Source of the DNA: SH-MAG3 sp035461245
GTDB lineage: Bacteria > Gemmatimonadota > Gemmatimonadetes > Longimicrobiales > RSA9
DNA: 64,000 bases
Assembly: GCA_035461245.1 (NCBI GenBank)
Contig: DATHVP010000115.1
Location: forward strand, 1 to 64,000
Reading direction: 5' to 3'
Positions 51,626-60,456 of this stretch are shown in pieces. The translations under genes were made by a program, and so were the position numbers. The notes beneath the pieces were generated by a model. The model did no database searches, had not been told where the DNA came from, and saw only the letters and a list, made by a program, of their open reading frames with translations. How positions within the stretch are numbered: the first letter of the stretch is position 1; every line of letters starts with the position of its first letter.

Positions 51626-53191
51626 TTGAGCGATGAGCTGATACGTGTACTCCTCACCGTCGGCTTCGGTGCCCTTGCCGGCGGCACGACCAACGCCATT
51701 GCCGTGTGGATGCTGTTCCATCCGTATGAGCCGCCGCACGTCCTCGGCCGGCGGCTGAACCGGCTGCAGGGCGCCATCCCCAAGAACAAGCAGCGGCTGG
51801 CTGTCGCCATGGGCCGCACCGTGGGCACCAAGCTGCTGACGCCCGAGGACCTGGCCCGCACCCTCTCCGAGCCCGCCTTCCGCACTGCGTTTGACGAGCG
51901 GCTCCGCGCCTTCGTCAGCAGTGTCTTCGAGGAGAAGCGCGGCTCCCTGAACGAGCTGCTGCCGGCGCCGGCCATGGCCGAGGTCCGCAGCCTGATGGAG
52001 CAGGCCGGTGACACGGGGCTGGTCCGCCTGGATACGTACCTGGCGAGCGATTCGTTCCGTGCTGCCGTCGAGCGATGGATCCAGCTGCTGCGCGACGAGC
52101 TGCAGGATCGCCCCGTGTCCGATGTACTCACGGAGGAGCGACAGCAGGCCCTCGCCGGCGCCGCCGACCGCTGGCTCAGCGAAGTCGTCGAGGGCAGTGC
52201 CTTCGCGGACGCTGTAAGCGAGTACGTTGACGGTGGCACCATTCGCCTGCTGCAGCCGGACCGTACGTTCGAGGACCTGCTGCCGCAGGGCCTCGTCGCC
52301 GCCCTCGAGCGCGCCATCGCCGGTTACCTGCCCATCGCCATCGAGCGGCTGGGCGGCATGCTCGACGATCCGGCGGCCCGGGCCAGGGTCGAGCAGATCC
52401 TGCACGAGCTGCTCGACCGGTTCATGCGCGACCTCAAGTTCCACCAGCGTCTCGTCGCGGCCCTGCTCATCACGCCCGACACCGTGGACCGGGTGCTGAA
52501 GGCCGTGGAGAAGGAGGGCGCGGCCAAGGTCGCCGAGCTGCTGCAGGACCCGGCGGTGCGCGAGGCCATGGCCCGGGGCGTGAACAACGCCATCGTGGAC
52601 TTCCTCAAGAAGCCGGTTGTCGCGGTGCTCGGCGAGCCCGGCGACGAGTCGGTGGAGAACGCGAAGGAGACCGTCGTCCGGTGGATCACCGGCATGGCGC
52701 GGGACCCGCAGACCCGCAGCTTCGTGGTGGAGAAACTGCACGGCCTGCTGGACAGCGCGCAGGGCCGTACCTGGGGCGAGGTGCTGAGACACCTGCCGCC
52801 GGAACGCGTGGCCGAGGCCGTCATCACCGCGGCGCGCAGTGAACGCGCCGGCGAACTCTACCGCGATGGCATGGTGAAGGGCGTGGACTGGCTCATCCAT
52901 CGCCCCATCGGCCGCCTCGCCGACAAGGTCGGCGACGATGCCGCCGACCGGGCGGAACGCGCCCTGGCGGAGCCCCTCTGGCGCTGGATCCAGGAGCAGG
53001 TGCCCACCGTGGTCCAGAAGCTGGACATCGCGCAGCGCGTCGAGGCCAAGATCATGGACTTCCCCACGCCCCAGCTGGAGGCGCTGGTGCGCGGTGTCAC
53101 CGAGCGGGAACTCCAGCTCATCATCCGGCTGGGCTACGTCCTCGGCGCCATGATCGGCATGGTGTCAGCCACCATCGCCATGCTTTTCTGA
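51626..53191 (+). CDS. DUF445 membrane-anchored protein
   Basis: A 521-residue protein. The N-terminal membrane segment ends with GGTTNAIAVWMLFHPYEP, the DUF445 signature. A long helical body with repeated short helices follows and includes RPVSDVL and IVDFLKKPVVAVLG. The C terminus has a second membrane segment (YVLGAMIGMVSATIAMLF). Function is unknown in the family. The start is TTG 51626 with AAGGCGGG upstream. It is divergent from the symporter with an 84-base gap; the 3' end overlaps the thioesterase gene by 27 bases tail to tail. Confidence 0.82.
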   Translation: MSDELIRVLLTVGFGALAGGTTNAIAVWMLFHPYEPPHVLGRRLNRLQGAIPKNKQRLAVAMGRTVGTKLLTPEDLARTLSEPAFRTAFDERLRAFVSSVFEEKRGSLNELLPAPAMAEVRSLMEQAGDTGLVRLDTYLASDSFRAAVERWIQLLRDELQDRPVSDVLTEERQQALAGAADRWLSEVVEGSAFADAVSEYVDGGTIRLLQPDRTFEDLLPQGLVAALERAIAGYLPIAIERLGGMLDDPAARARVEQILHELLDRFMRDLKFHQRLVAALLITPDTVDRVLKAVEKEGAAKVAELLQDPAVREAMARGVNNAIVDFLKKPVVAVLGEPGDESVENAKETVVRWITGMARDPQTRSFVVEKLHGLLDSAQGRTWGEVLRHLPPERVAEAVITAARSERAGELYRDGMVKGVDWLIHRPIGRLADKVGDDAADRAERALAEPLWRWIQEQVPTVVQKLDIAQRVEAKIMDFPTPQLEALVRGVTERELQLIIRLGYVLGAMIGMVSATIAMLF

Positions 53192-53665
53192 GGCAGGGCG
53201 ACGTCCGGCTACGGCCTGCCGCCGGACGCCTGAGAGTTCCGGATCCGGCCGCGCCGCCTGCCACGACTGGAGCACCGCACGGTCGCCGTCCGCCAGGGGC
53301 CGCGAGGCACCACGGTCGTAGTCATAGCAGACCTGCACGGCGGAGCCGCCGGACAGGAGGGCACCCGACGGGTCCCGGATCTCGAAGATCATGCTGAAGC
53401 TGCGGTTGCCGACGTCGCTCACGCCCAGCAGCACTTCCACCGTGGACGGGAACAGGATCCGGGCATGGAAGCGGAGCGTGACCTCGGCCATGACGTAGTC
53501 GATGGCGTCCAGCGCGGCAGAGCCCTTCAGCTCGCGCCAGAACGCCGCGCGGGCCTCCTCCAGGTAGATCAGCGGCAGTGTGTGATGGGCGTGCCCCATG
53601 GGGTCCAGGTCCCGGAACCGGACGGGGACCGGGAACCGGTACCAGCCGTCGTCAGGAACCTGCAT
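53165..53665 (-). CDS. Hotdog-fold acyl-CoA thioesterase
   Basis: A 166-residue protein of the 4-hydroxybenzoyl-CoA thioesterase/YbgC type. VRFRDLDPMGHAHHTLPLIYLEEAR has the catalytic Asp and the Gly-His of the hotdog helix, and VTLRFHARILFPSTVEV is the central strand region. It hydrolyses acyl-CoA or acyl-ACP. ATG 53665 is used; an upstream ATG at 53704 has no site. Its start overlaps the upstream small membrane protein gene by 14 bases. Confidence 0.85.
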   Translation of the reverse strand: MQVPDDGWYRFPVPVRFRDLDPMGHAHHTLPLIYLEEARAAFWRELKGSAALDAIDYVMAEVTLRFHARILFPSTVEVLLGVSDVGNRSFSMIFEIRDPSGALLSGGSAVQVCYDYDRGASRPLADGDRAVLQSWQAARPDPELSGVRRQAVAGRRPASEKHGDGG

Positions 53666-53855
53666 GTTCCGGGGGCACGCCGGGCCGGGTCGGACGCACG
53701 GCATGCAGTATGGCCCCGGCGGCGAAGCCCAGGACGCCGACGCCGATGAGAATCACGCCGGGCAGGAAGAAGCCCGTCGCCACTACGCCGGCCACGACGA
53801 GCATCATGCCGATGCCGGTGACGACGATAGCGGCGTAGATCACGGTGGACGTCAT
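53652..53855 (-). CDS. Small two-helix membrane protein
   Basis: 67 residues, two hydrophobic helices (VIYAAIVVTGIGMMLVVAG and FLPGVILIGVGVLGFAAGAI) and a polar C-terminal tail. No family was recognised. It overlaps the thioesterase start by 14 bases, and the next small gene ends 3 bases upstream of its start, so it is part of the operon. Confidence 0.6.
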   Translation of the reverse strand: MTSTVIYAAIVVTGIGMMLVVAGVVATGFFLPGVILIGVGVLGFAAGAILHAVRPTRPGVPPEHAGS

Positions 53856-53857
53856 GC

Positions 53858-54019
53858 TCAGCGTCGGTTGGGCGGCCGGAGCCAGTGGATGTGCCGGCGC
53901 TCCAGCCGGCGGGCGCGGCCTTCGTGCACCACGCGGTCCTCCCTGCCCTTCCAACCGGGCGCCCCGAGGCCGACGTAGACCCCAAGGCCGAGTGCCACGA
54001 GCATTCCGAGTATGAGCAT
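53858..54019 (-). CDS. Small one-helix membrane protein
   Basis: 53 residues: a hydrophobic helix (MLILGMLVALGLGVYVGLG) followed by a basic tail rich in Arg and His. ATG 54019 is used because AAGGAAGG lies 9 bases upstream; ATG 54028 would have the site directly against it. No family was recognised. It lies between the phosphatase and the other small gene. Confidence 0.5.
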   Translation of the reverse strand: MLILGMLVALGLGVYVGLGAPGWKGREDRVVHEGRARRLERRHIHWLRPPNRR

Positions 54020-54036
54020 TACTCCCATCCTTCCTT

Positions 54037-54885
54037 TCAGCGCCGCAGGCGGTCCGTCGCCGGCAACCGCGCCATATGCCGCATCACGGCTTCGTGCATG
54101 TCTGCCCGCGCCGCCAGGATACCGTGCACGTACGGGTCCGGTCCATTGAACAGTGGCTCTGCGCCGCGCAGGTCTGTTACCCTGCCGCCGGCCTCGCGGA
54201 CCAGCAGCACGCCCGCGCAGATGTCCCACTCGCTTTTCGGGCCGCGGCTGAGAAAGCCGTCGCCCAGGCCTGCCGCGATCCTGGCCAGCTTGTAGGCCGT
54301 ACTGCCCACCGGCGCAACCTGCCAGCCGGCGCCGAACCCGCTGAACTCACCGGCATCGATCTCCGTTCGTGACGCCAGGAGTCTCACTGTGGAGCCCCCG
54401 GCCTCCCGTGCCGCCGTTGCAGGCAACTCGAGCACCAGACTGTCATCGCCCTGGTGCAGCCGGGCACCGCCGTCGCGCAGCGCGCTGAACAACTCACCCG
54501 TGGCCGGGTTGTACACGACACCGACTGCGACCATCCCGTCCACGGCGAGGCCGATGGATATTGTGAACTCCGGCCGGCCCGCAATGAACGAGCGGGTCCC
54601 GTCGATGGGGTCCACAATCCATACCCGCGGCCGGGCGAGTCGGTCCGCCGTGTCCACTGACTCCTCGGACAGCCAGCCATAATCAGGGCGGTCACCGATC
54701 AGCCGCTGCCGCAGCGTGCGGTCCGCCGCCAGGTCGGCTTCCGTCAGCGGCTGGCCGGGCTCCTTGTAGCGGACGTCCAGCGGCTGGCGGAACCACTGCA
54801 TGACGACGTCCCCGGCGTCCCGCGCTGCGGCCACCGCGAGCTCGAGGTCGGCGGAGAGGTCATGCGGGGCACCTGGGTCGGTCAC
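54037..54885 (-). CDS. Inositol-monophosphatase-family phosphatase
   Basis: A 282-residue Mg2+/Li+-dependent phosphatase. Metal motif WLSEES (Glu), VWIVDPIDGTRSFIAG (DPIDGT), and the C-terminal WDICAGVLLVREAGG. The wording after DPIDGT fits bisphosphate nucleotidase (CysQ) or inositol phosphatase; these two cannot be separated here. The GTG start at 54885 overlaps the permease stop by four bases. Confidence 0.85.
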   Translation of the reverse strand: MTDPGAPHDLSADLELAVAAARDAGDVVMQWFRQPLDVRYKEPGQPLTEADLAADRTLRQRLIGDRPDYGWLSEESVDTADRLARPRVWIVDPIDGTRSFIAGRPEFTISIGLAVDGMVAVGVVYNPATGELFSALRDGGARLHQGDDSLVLELPATAAREAGGSTVRLLASRTEIDAGEFSGFGAGWQVAPVGSTAYKLARIAAGLGDGFLSRGPKSEWDICAGVLLVREAGGRVTDLRGAEPLFNGPDPYVHGILAARADMHEAVMRHMARLPATDRLRR

Positions 54886-56603
54886 GGCTCGAGCACCTCG
54901 ATGCGGCGGGCGGCCACACGCAGCGGGACGAAGATGGCAGCCACGGAGATGAGCAGTGCGGCGCCGAGCCCCAGCCCCAGCCAGGCGAGCTGGTCAGCGG
55001 TGATGGCGTCGGTGCCGCGGCTGCGGAGGATGGCATAGACCGGCCACGCCTGCAGGGCGATGATGACGCCCAGGTAGGCCACAGCCGTCATCATGAAGAC
55101 GAGCCCGCCGAAGCTCGTGGGAATTTCCGCCGGGTTCTCCGCATCAAAGCGGGGGAACAGCGCGCCAAAGCCCAGCGCCATGGCGCCAATGGCGAAGGTC
55201 ATGACCGTGATGGTCACGATGGACAGCGCCATCATGAAGCCGCTCACCCGCAGGATCATGTTCGTCGCCACGGTGAGCGTGAGGGCCAGTACCAGCAGCG
55301 GCGTGATCCCCACCCAGTACTTGCTCCAGAGCAGGGCCCGCAGGTCCAGCGGCGAGGAGCGCAGCAGCCACAGGGTCCGGCCCTCCAGGCTGATGGCCGG
55401 GAACAGGAACCGGGCGGCGATGGCGGCAAGGACGAACCCCGCCAGGCCCAGGTTCAGGAAGGACACCACATTGACCAGGAAGAACCCGACTTCCTCTCCG
55501 CTGAACAGAGGCAGCACCTTGATGTTGTAGACGTAGACCGCCACCAGCACGGCCAGCAGGATGAGCTGCGACCATTGCGTCGTGTCCCGGAAGAAGCTGC
55601 GGATGTCCTTTGCCACCAGCGCCCGTGGCGTGACGGGCAGTGCCGTGAGGCTGCGCTCCAGCCGGCGCCGCTGCCGGGCGCCCGCGCCGTCCTGCCGTTC
55701 CGCGCCCTCCTGCGACTTGCTCAGGCCCTCGCGGTAGAGGCGGCCGTGCAGCCACGCGCCCATGACGAAGAACGCAGCGGCCGTGGTGACCAGCAACAGC
55801 AGCGGAAACAGGTCGAAGCCGCCGGCGCTGCTCAGCGGAGCGAGGATCGCCTGCGCCGCCCATTCACTGGGCAGCCACGGCGACTGTGGCGTCTGCAACG
55901 TTGCGATGAAGTCCACCAGGTTCCGGAACCCCTCCGGCCGCGCCAGCTGCTCCGGCCGCATGAGGCGGAACAGTGCCACGAGCCCGGCGGCCCCGAACAG
56001 CGCGATGAGCGCCAGCAGGTCCCGGGCGCGGCGGGCGGGGAACACGTTGACGAGCACGAGGGTCAGGGCTGTCCCGACCACTGCAGGCAGCATCAGGAAC
56101 GCCGACAGTGCCACCGTCGTCACCGCCAGGAACAGCAGGCTGAAGCCGTAGGACACCGCGAACGCCAGCAGGATCGGGATCAGGATGAGCACCACCATCC
56201 ACGACGAGTTGATGATGGTCTCGACAAAGCGGGCGGTATAGATGCGCAGCTCATCCACGGGCGCGGCGGCCAGCAGTTCCAGGTCGCGGGCCAGGAAGAA
56301 GGATGACAGCGCAGTGATGATGTTGGACAGCAGCAGGATGGACAGGAAGGCCAGCAGCAGCAGGCCCAGCATCTTCGCCGCCAGCAGGTCGCCCACCCCC
56401 GGTGTCGCCCGGAAGTGGCCGAGCACACGGTATATGATGGCGAAGACAATGCTGAAGAAGACCAGTGCCACAGTGCCCATGACGAGGACACGGATGACGG
56501 TGCCCTCCGCGCCGAAGCGCCGCCGGGCGCTGCGCCATTTCGGCCCCAGCAGCCGTGACACGGACGGCTGCCGGACGGTCATTGGCTCGGGGCCGGCGGG
56601 CAT
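54882..56603 (-). CDS. ABC exporter membrane protein
   Basis: A 573-residue permease with about 14 hydrophobic segments in two halves and a polar loop near residue 290-310 (KSQEGAERQDGAGARQR). It resembles the long ABC-2-type exporters with no substrate-binding partner. It follows the ATPase with 5 bases between (stop, then ATG 56603), so the two should form one transporter. The ATP-binding subunit, a transglutaminase and a macro-domain gene precede it. The exported substrate is unknown. Confidence 0.75.
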   Translation of the reverse strand: MPAGPEPMTVRQPSVSRLLGPKWRSARRRFGAEGTVIRVLVMGTVALVFFSIVFAIIYRVLGHFRATPGVGDLLAAKMLGLLLLAFLSILLLSNIITALSSFFLARDLELLAAAPVDELRIYTARFVETIINSSWMVVLILIPILLAFAVSYGFSLLFLAVTTVALSAFLMLPAVVGTALTLVLVNVFPARRARDLLALIALFGAAGLVALFRLMRPEQLARPEGFRNLVDFIATLQTPQSPWLPSEWAAQAILAPLSSAGGFDLFPLLLLVTTAAAFFVMGAWLHGRLYREGLSKSQEGAERQDGAGARQRRRLERSLTALPVTPRALVAKDIRSFFRDTTQWSQLILLAVLVAVYVYNIKVLPLFSGEEVGFFLVNVVSFLNLGLAGFVLAAIAARFLFPAISLEGRTLWLLRSSPLDLRALLWSKYWVGITPLLVLALTLTVATNMILRVSGFMMALSIVTITVMTFAIGAMALGFGALFPRFDAENPAEIPTSFGGLVFMMTAVAYLGVIIALQAWPVYAILRSRGTDAITADQLAWLGLGLGAALLISVAAIFVPLRVAARRIEVLEP

Positions 56604-56608
56604 GCCGC

Positions 56609-57379
56609 TCAGCCCCCGCCGGTGGGGCGGAGCGAGGCCATGACCTCGTCCACGGCCTCACTGCCGGTCAGCTTCAGGAAGATCTCCTCGAGGTCCGCGG
56701 AACCCGCCGCCGCCTGGGCCCGCAGCTCAGGCATGCTGCCCATGGCCTGGACCCGGCCGGCGTGCATGATGGCAATGCGGTCGCACAGCGCCTCGGCGAC
56801 TTCCAGCGTGTGCGTCGTGAGGAAGACGGTGCCGCCGCCGTCGGTGAACGCCCGCAGCAGGTCCTTGATCAGGCGCGCCGCGCGAGGGTCCAGGCCGACC
56901 ATGGGCTCGTCCACGATGATGACGTCGGGCGAATGCACGAGGGCGGAACTGATGAGCAGCTTCTGCCGCATGCCGTGGCTGTAGCTCTCCACCAGCGTGT
57001 CCTGCCACGCCGTCAGGTCGAACAGCTCCAGCAGTTCGCTGGCCCGTCGGTCCGCTGCCGCGTCGTCATGCCCCCACAGCCCGCTGACGAAGCGCAGGAA
57101 CTCCCCGCCCGTGAGCTTGTCATAGAGCACCGGCCGGTCGGGGATGTAACCGATGTGGCGCTTGGCCGCGACCGGGTCCCGCAGCAGGTCACGGCCCGCG
57201 ATGCGGATCCGGCCGGCCGTCGGTCGCAGGATGCCGGTGACCATGCGGATCGTCGTCGTCTTGCCGGCCCCGTTGGGACCGAGGAAGCCGAACAGTTCGC
57301 CGGGCCGGACTTCCAGGTCCAGGGGGTGCACGGCGGTGAACCGGCCGTACTTCTTGGTCACGCCTTCCAGCTGGATCAC
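56609..57379 (-). CDS. ABC exporter ATPase
   Basis: A 256-residue ATPase. Walker A GPNGAGKTTT, signature SYSHGMRQKL (a divergent LSGGQ as in ABC-2 exporters), Walker B VIIVDEPMVGLD and switch TTHTLEVAE. The GTG start at 57379 overlaps the transglutaminase stop by four bases and has GAGG upstream. It works with the permease encoded next. Confidence 0.9.
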   Translation of the reverse strand: MIQLEGVTKKYGRFTAVHPLDLEVRPGELFGFLGPNGAGKTTTIRMVTGILRPTAGRIRIAGRDLLRDPVAAKRHIGYIPDRPVLYDKLTGGEFLRFVSGLWGHDDAAADRRASELLELFDLTAWQDTLVESYSHGMRQKLLISSALVHSPDVIIVDEPMVGLDPRAARLIKDLLRAFTDGGGTVFLTTHTLEVAEALCDRIAIMHAGRVQAMGSMPELRAQAAAGSADLEEIFLKLTGSEAVDEVMASLRPTGGG

Positions 57380-58896
57380 AGGACCTCGAGTTGCAGCCTG
57401 CCGATGAGTCGGACCAGCTCCACCTGCCGGGCCAGGCCGCCCGTCAGGAAACGCAGGTGGGATGCGTCCGCAGGGTACTGGCCCAGTGTCGGGTCCACCG
57501 CCACCCATTCGCCCAGCCAGACCTCCGGCCAGGCGTGGTAGTAGAAGCTGCCCCGGATGTGCACGAGGCCCACGGCCGTCCGTGCCGGCAGCCCCACGGC
57601 CCGGGCCAGTGCGAGATACAGCACCGTGTGCTCGTTGCAGTCGCCCTGCCCGGCCTCCAGGACCTGCACCGCACTGGGCACGCTGAGGGTGATCTCCTTG
57701 GCCAGCTCACGGTAGACCCAGGCGTTCAGCAGGCGCGCGACCACGACGGGGTCCGTTTCATCGCCCACGATCCGGCGCGCCGTGTCGATGATGCGCGGAT
57801 CGGTGGACTGGACGAGGGCCGTGGCCTCGAGTTCCTCCCCGGGCGCGCCGCCACCGCGGTAGGGCAGGGTGTAGCCGGCATCCGCGGGGCTGCGCTGGCG
57901 CATGACGGTGAGCACGTCGCCGCGCAGCGCCTGCCGGTCGCCGGCCAGGTCGAAGCCGTCCAGTTCGACGCCCCTGAGCCGGACCGCCAGCGAGTCGCGC
58001 AGCAGCACATCGCCCAGGTCCACGTTGCTGGCGATGGCCGTGCCCTCGATGAGCGCGCCGTACCCTGCGGCCAGGTCCCGCCGGTCCCGTCCAGTCCGCC
58101 ACTCCTGCTGGGCCAGGTCGTAGTACAGCCGCTCGATGGTGAAGCCCAGCGGACTCTCGGCACGGACGATCTGGCCGTCGTCGTCCACCCAGCTGCTGAC
58201 GCTCACGCCGCCGAACTTCTGGTCCACCCGCCACACCGGCACCGTGTCCAGCACGGTGGCCACCCACCGCCCGTCCACCAGCGCCGCGCTGTCGGGCACA
58301 ACCAGCGTCTCCCGCGCGACGACGTGGACGGACACCTCCCTCTCCGCCATGGAGGACGGGTCGAACACGCGCGTTGTGAACTCGTTACCCACGCGCAATG
58401 CACCCGACGCGGCCATGCGCAGCGGCAGCACCGCATCCAGCAGCAGCCCCTGATCCGTCCGCAGGAACGAGGGCTGCGCCCCGCCGCCTGCATCCATGAC
58501 GACGCTGACTGCCGTGTCACCGTACGCCACGCCTTCCACCGCGAAGCGGCCGATCTCCGAGTCCAGCGCGAAGCGGAATGTACGCAGCTCCAGCACGGCG
58601 CCCAGCTCGATGTCCGTGCGGGCGTACGAGCGGTGCAGGCGGCCCATGGCCGGCACGTCCAGGGTAATCTCGTCGCGGAACCGGAACCCGTCAGGCAGTG
58701 TGTCCAGCGCGGACTGGGCGACGCCGATGGTCGCGCCATCCAGACGGATGACGAACCAGTGGGCACCGGGCGCCAGCGACCGTGCGCCCATGGCCAGGCG
58801 GGTGGCTTCCGGCACGAAGTACTCCCGCTTCACGTGCCAGCCGACCACGGCGAGCCATACGCCGAGCACCGCCAGGCCGAGGCCGCGCCTCGTCAC
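57376..58896 (-). CDS. Transglutaminase-like protein
   Basis: A 506-residue protein with an N-terminal membrane anchor (LGLAVLGVWLAVVGW) and a large beta-rich middle region. A transglutaminase-like domain lies near the C terminus: the catalytic Cys in AGQGDCNEHTVLY, His in FYYHAWPEVWLG and Asp in VAVDPTLGQ. It is probably periplasmic and membrane-tethered. Such proteins act as proteases or crosslinkers. The GTG start at 58896 overlaps the macro gene stop. It is in one coupled run with the ABC transporter, suggesting a joint role in envelope processing. Confidence 0.8.
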   Translation of the reverse strand: MTRRGLGLAVLGVWLAVVGWHVKREYFVPEATRLAMGARSLAPGAHWFVIRLDGATIGVAQSALDTLPDGFRFRDEITLDVPAMGRLHRSYARTDIELGAVLELRTFRFALDSEIGRFAVEGVAYGDTAVSVVMDAGGGAQPSFLRTDQGLLLDAVLPLRMAASGALRVGNEFTTRVFDPSSMAEREVSVHVVARETLVVPDSAALVDGRWVATVLDTVPVWRVDQKFGGVSVSSWVDDDGQIVRAESPLGFTIERLYYDLAQQEWRTGRDRRDLAAGYGALIEGTAIASNVDLGDVLLRDSLAVRLRGVELDGFDLAGDRQALRGDVLTVMRQRSPADAGYTLPYRGGGAPGEELEATALVQSTDPRIIDTARRIVGDETDPVVVARLLNAWVYRELAKEITLSVPSAVQVLEAGQGDCNEHTVLYLALARAVGLPARTAVGLVHIRGSFYYHAWPEVWLGEWVAVDPTLGQYPADASHLRFLTGGLARQVELVRLIGRLQLEVL

Positions 58897-59390
58897 GGGC
58901 TGCGCTCCGCATGACGGCGGAACACGTCCAGCTCGTAGTCGGATTCGACGTGGATGTCCACGGCGTCGAGCGCGCCCTCATCCACGGCTCGCTGCAGGAC
59001 GGGCACCATGACTGCAGCCGCGTCATCGGGGTCCAGGTTGCCGGCGCCCGTGCCCAGGGGCGGCAGGGCCACGCCGCGGATGCCCCACTCGGCCAGCCGG
59101 CGCACGCCGTTCTGCAAGCCGCGCTGAACGCCCGGCGCCGAGACCTGCTCGTCCACGGAACGGACCACCACATGGACCATGAAGCGGGCGGCCAGGTCGC
59201 CGGCCCCGGTTATGATGGCCGAGCCTACGGGCAGCTCGCCCATGGCCTGACACTGGGATTCGACCGTGGGACCGGCGGCAAGCTCCAGACGGCGCATGGC
59301 AGGCGTGACGGCCGTCCACTCGGCGGAGACCGGCCGCAGCACTGCTTCCTGACCGGCGGCGGCCAGCTCCTCGCGGAGGATGCGGATCAC
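58893..59390 (-). CDS. Macro-domain protein
   Basis: A 165-residue protein covering one macro domain: SAIITGAGDLAARFMVHVVV (the ADP-ribose binding region) and RGVALPPLGTGAGNLDPDDA. Macro domains bind or remove ADP-ribose or related nucleotides. The usual N-terminal GDIT motif is not obvious here, so activity is uncertain. The GTG start overlaps the TPR gene stop by four bases. Confidence 0.72.
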   Translation of the reverse strand: MIRILREELAAAGQEAVLRPVSAEWTAVTPAMRRLELAAGPTVESQCQAMGELPVGSAIITGAGDLAARFMVHVVVRSVDEQVSAPGVQRGLQNGVRRLAEWGIRGVALPPLGTGAGNLDPDDAAAVMVPVLQRAVDEGALDAVDIHVESDYELDVFRRHAERSP

Positions 59391-60097
59391 GCGCCGCCGA
59401 CCTCCCGCGCCTTGCGGTACATGGCGGCGGCCTCGGCTGACCGCCCCTTCTTGTCATACAGGATGCCCATCAGGTAGAACGAGCGCGGCTGGTCCGGCTG
59501 CAGCTGCGCCGCTCGCGCCAGCAGCTCCAGCGCCTCGTCCACCCGGCTGAGCTGGTTCAGGGCGTCGGCGCGGTAGTAGAACGCCGTGCCCGACTCGGCA
59601 TCCAGTTCCGTGGCACGCCGCAGCTCCTGATCCGCCTGCACGTACAGGCCGCGCCGCAGGCTGATGACGCCCAGCCCCAGGTGCACGTCCGCATTGTCCG
59701 GCTGGAACTTCAGCACCCGCCTGAGTTCCCGCTCCGCGGCATCGAACCGGCGCAGCGCCGTCAGCGCGGTAGCCAGCTCAACGACCAGTCCCACATCCTC
59801 GGGCTGGTAGGCACGGGCCGATTCAAGTTGTTCCACCGCCAGCGCCGTCTCGCCCTGCGCCTCGAGTTCACGGGCCAGGCGCCGCTTGGCCGGCACGTCC
59901 GTAGGGTCTCGCAGCACGAGGTTGCGCCAGTGCTCGACGACCTCCGCCGGGCTCGCCCCATCGGGCGGCTCCGGCAGCTCCACCGGCGTTTCCATGGCCT
60001 CCTCCGGTTCCGGATCTGCAATTTCCGATGCCGACACTGAAGTGACGGCTGCGGTCTGATCGGCTGTCTGCCGGGACCGGGTCAGTTTCCTGCGCAT
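59387..60097 (-). CDS. Tetratricopeptide repeat protein
   Basis: A 236-residue soluble protein with a charged, disordered N terminus and about five TPR repeats from about residue 60 (the repeated [A/L]...LG..Y/A pattern, e.g. PDNADVHLGLGVISLRRG). It probably serves as a protein-binding scaffold. Coupled to the macro gene. ATG 60097 has only a weak site. Confidence 0.8.
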   Translation of the reverse strand: MRRKLTRSRQTADQTAAVTSVSASEIADPEPEEAMETPVELPEPPDGASPAEVVEHWRNLVLRDPTDVPAKRRLARELEAQGETALAVEQLESARAYQPEDVGLVVELATALTALRRFDAAERELRRVLKFQPDNADVHLGLGVISLRRGLYVQADQELRRATELDAESGTAFYYRADALNQLSRVDEALELLARAAQLQPDQPRSFYLMGILYDKKGRSAEAAAMYRKAREVGGA

Positions 60098-60114
60098 ATT
60101 CACCACTCTGCTCG

Positions 60115-60456
60115 TTACCTGCCTGATGGCGCCGGACCGCTGTCCAGCACCCATTGTGCGTATGCCGGCAGCACGTCCGACACCGGCAACACGACTATCT
60201 CCGGCACGTCATACGGGTGCAGCACGCGCACCCGGTCCATGAGCCGGTCCGTCACCGCCGGCGCCGTCTTCAGCACGATGAGCACCTCATCGTCCTGCTG
60301 TACGGCGTCCTGCCAGCGGTAGATGGAGACGACGCCCGGCACGATGTTGCCACACGCCGCCAGCCGCTCCTCCACCACCGTCGTGACCAGCGCGGCGGCC
60401 ACTTCAGCCGATGGCGCCGTCACCAGCACTACGCTGATCGGCCCCTGCTCCCTCAT
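60115..60456 (-). CDS. cutA: Divalent-cation tolerance protein CutA
   Basis: A 113-residue trimer-forming protein. VLVTAPSAEVAAALVTTVVEERLAAC, IVPGVVSIYRW and VLHPYDVPEIVVLPV are the CutA1 landmarks. Its biochemical role is still debated. It starts within the last bases of the acyl-CoA synthetase gene (four-base overlap). Confidence 0.95.
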   Translation of the reverse strand: MREQGPISVVLVTAPSAEVAAALVTTVVEERLAACGNIVPGVVSIYRWQDAVQQDDEVLIVLKTAPAVTDRLMDRVRVLHPYDVPEIVVLPVSDVLPAYAQWVLDSGPAPSGR

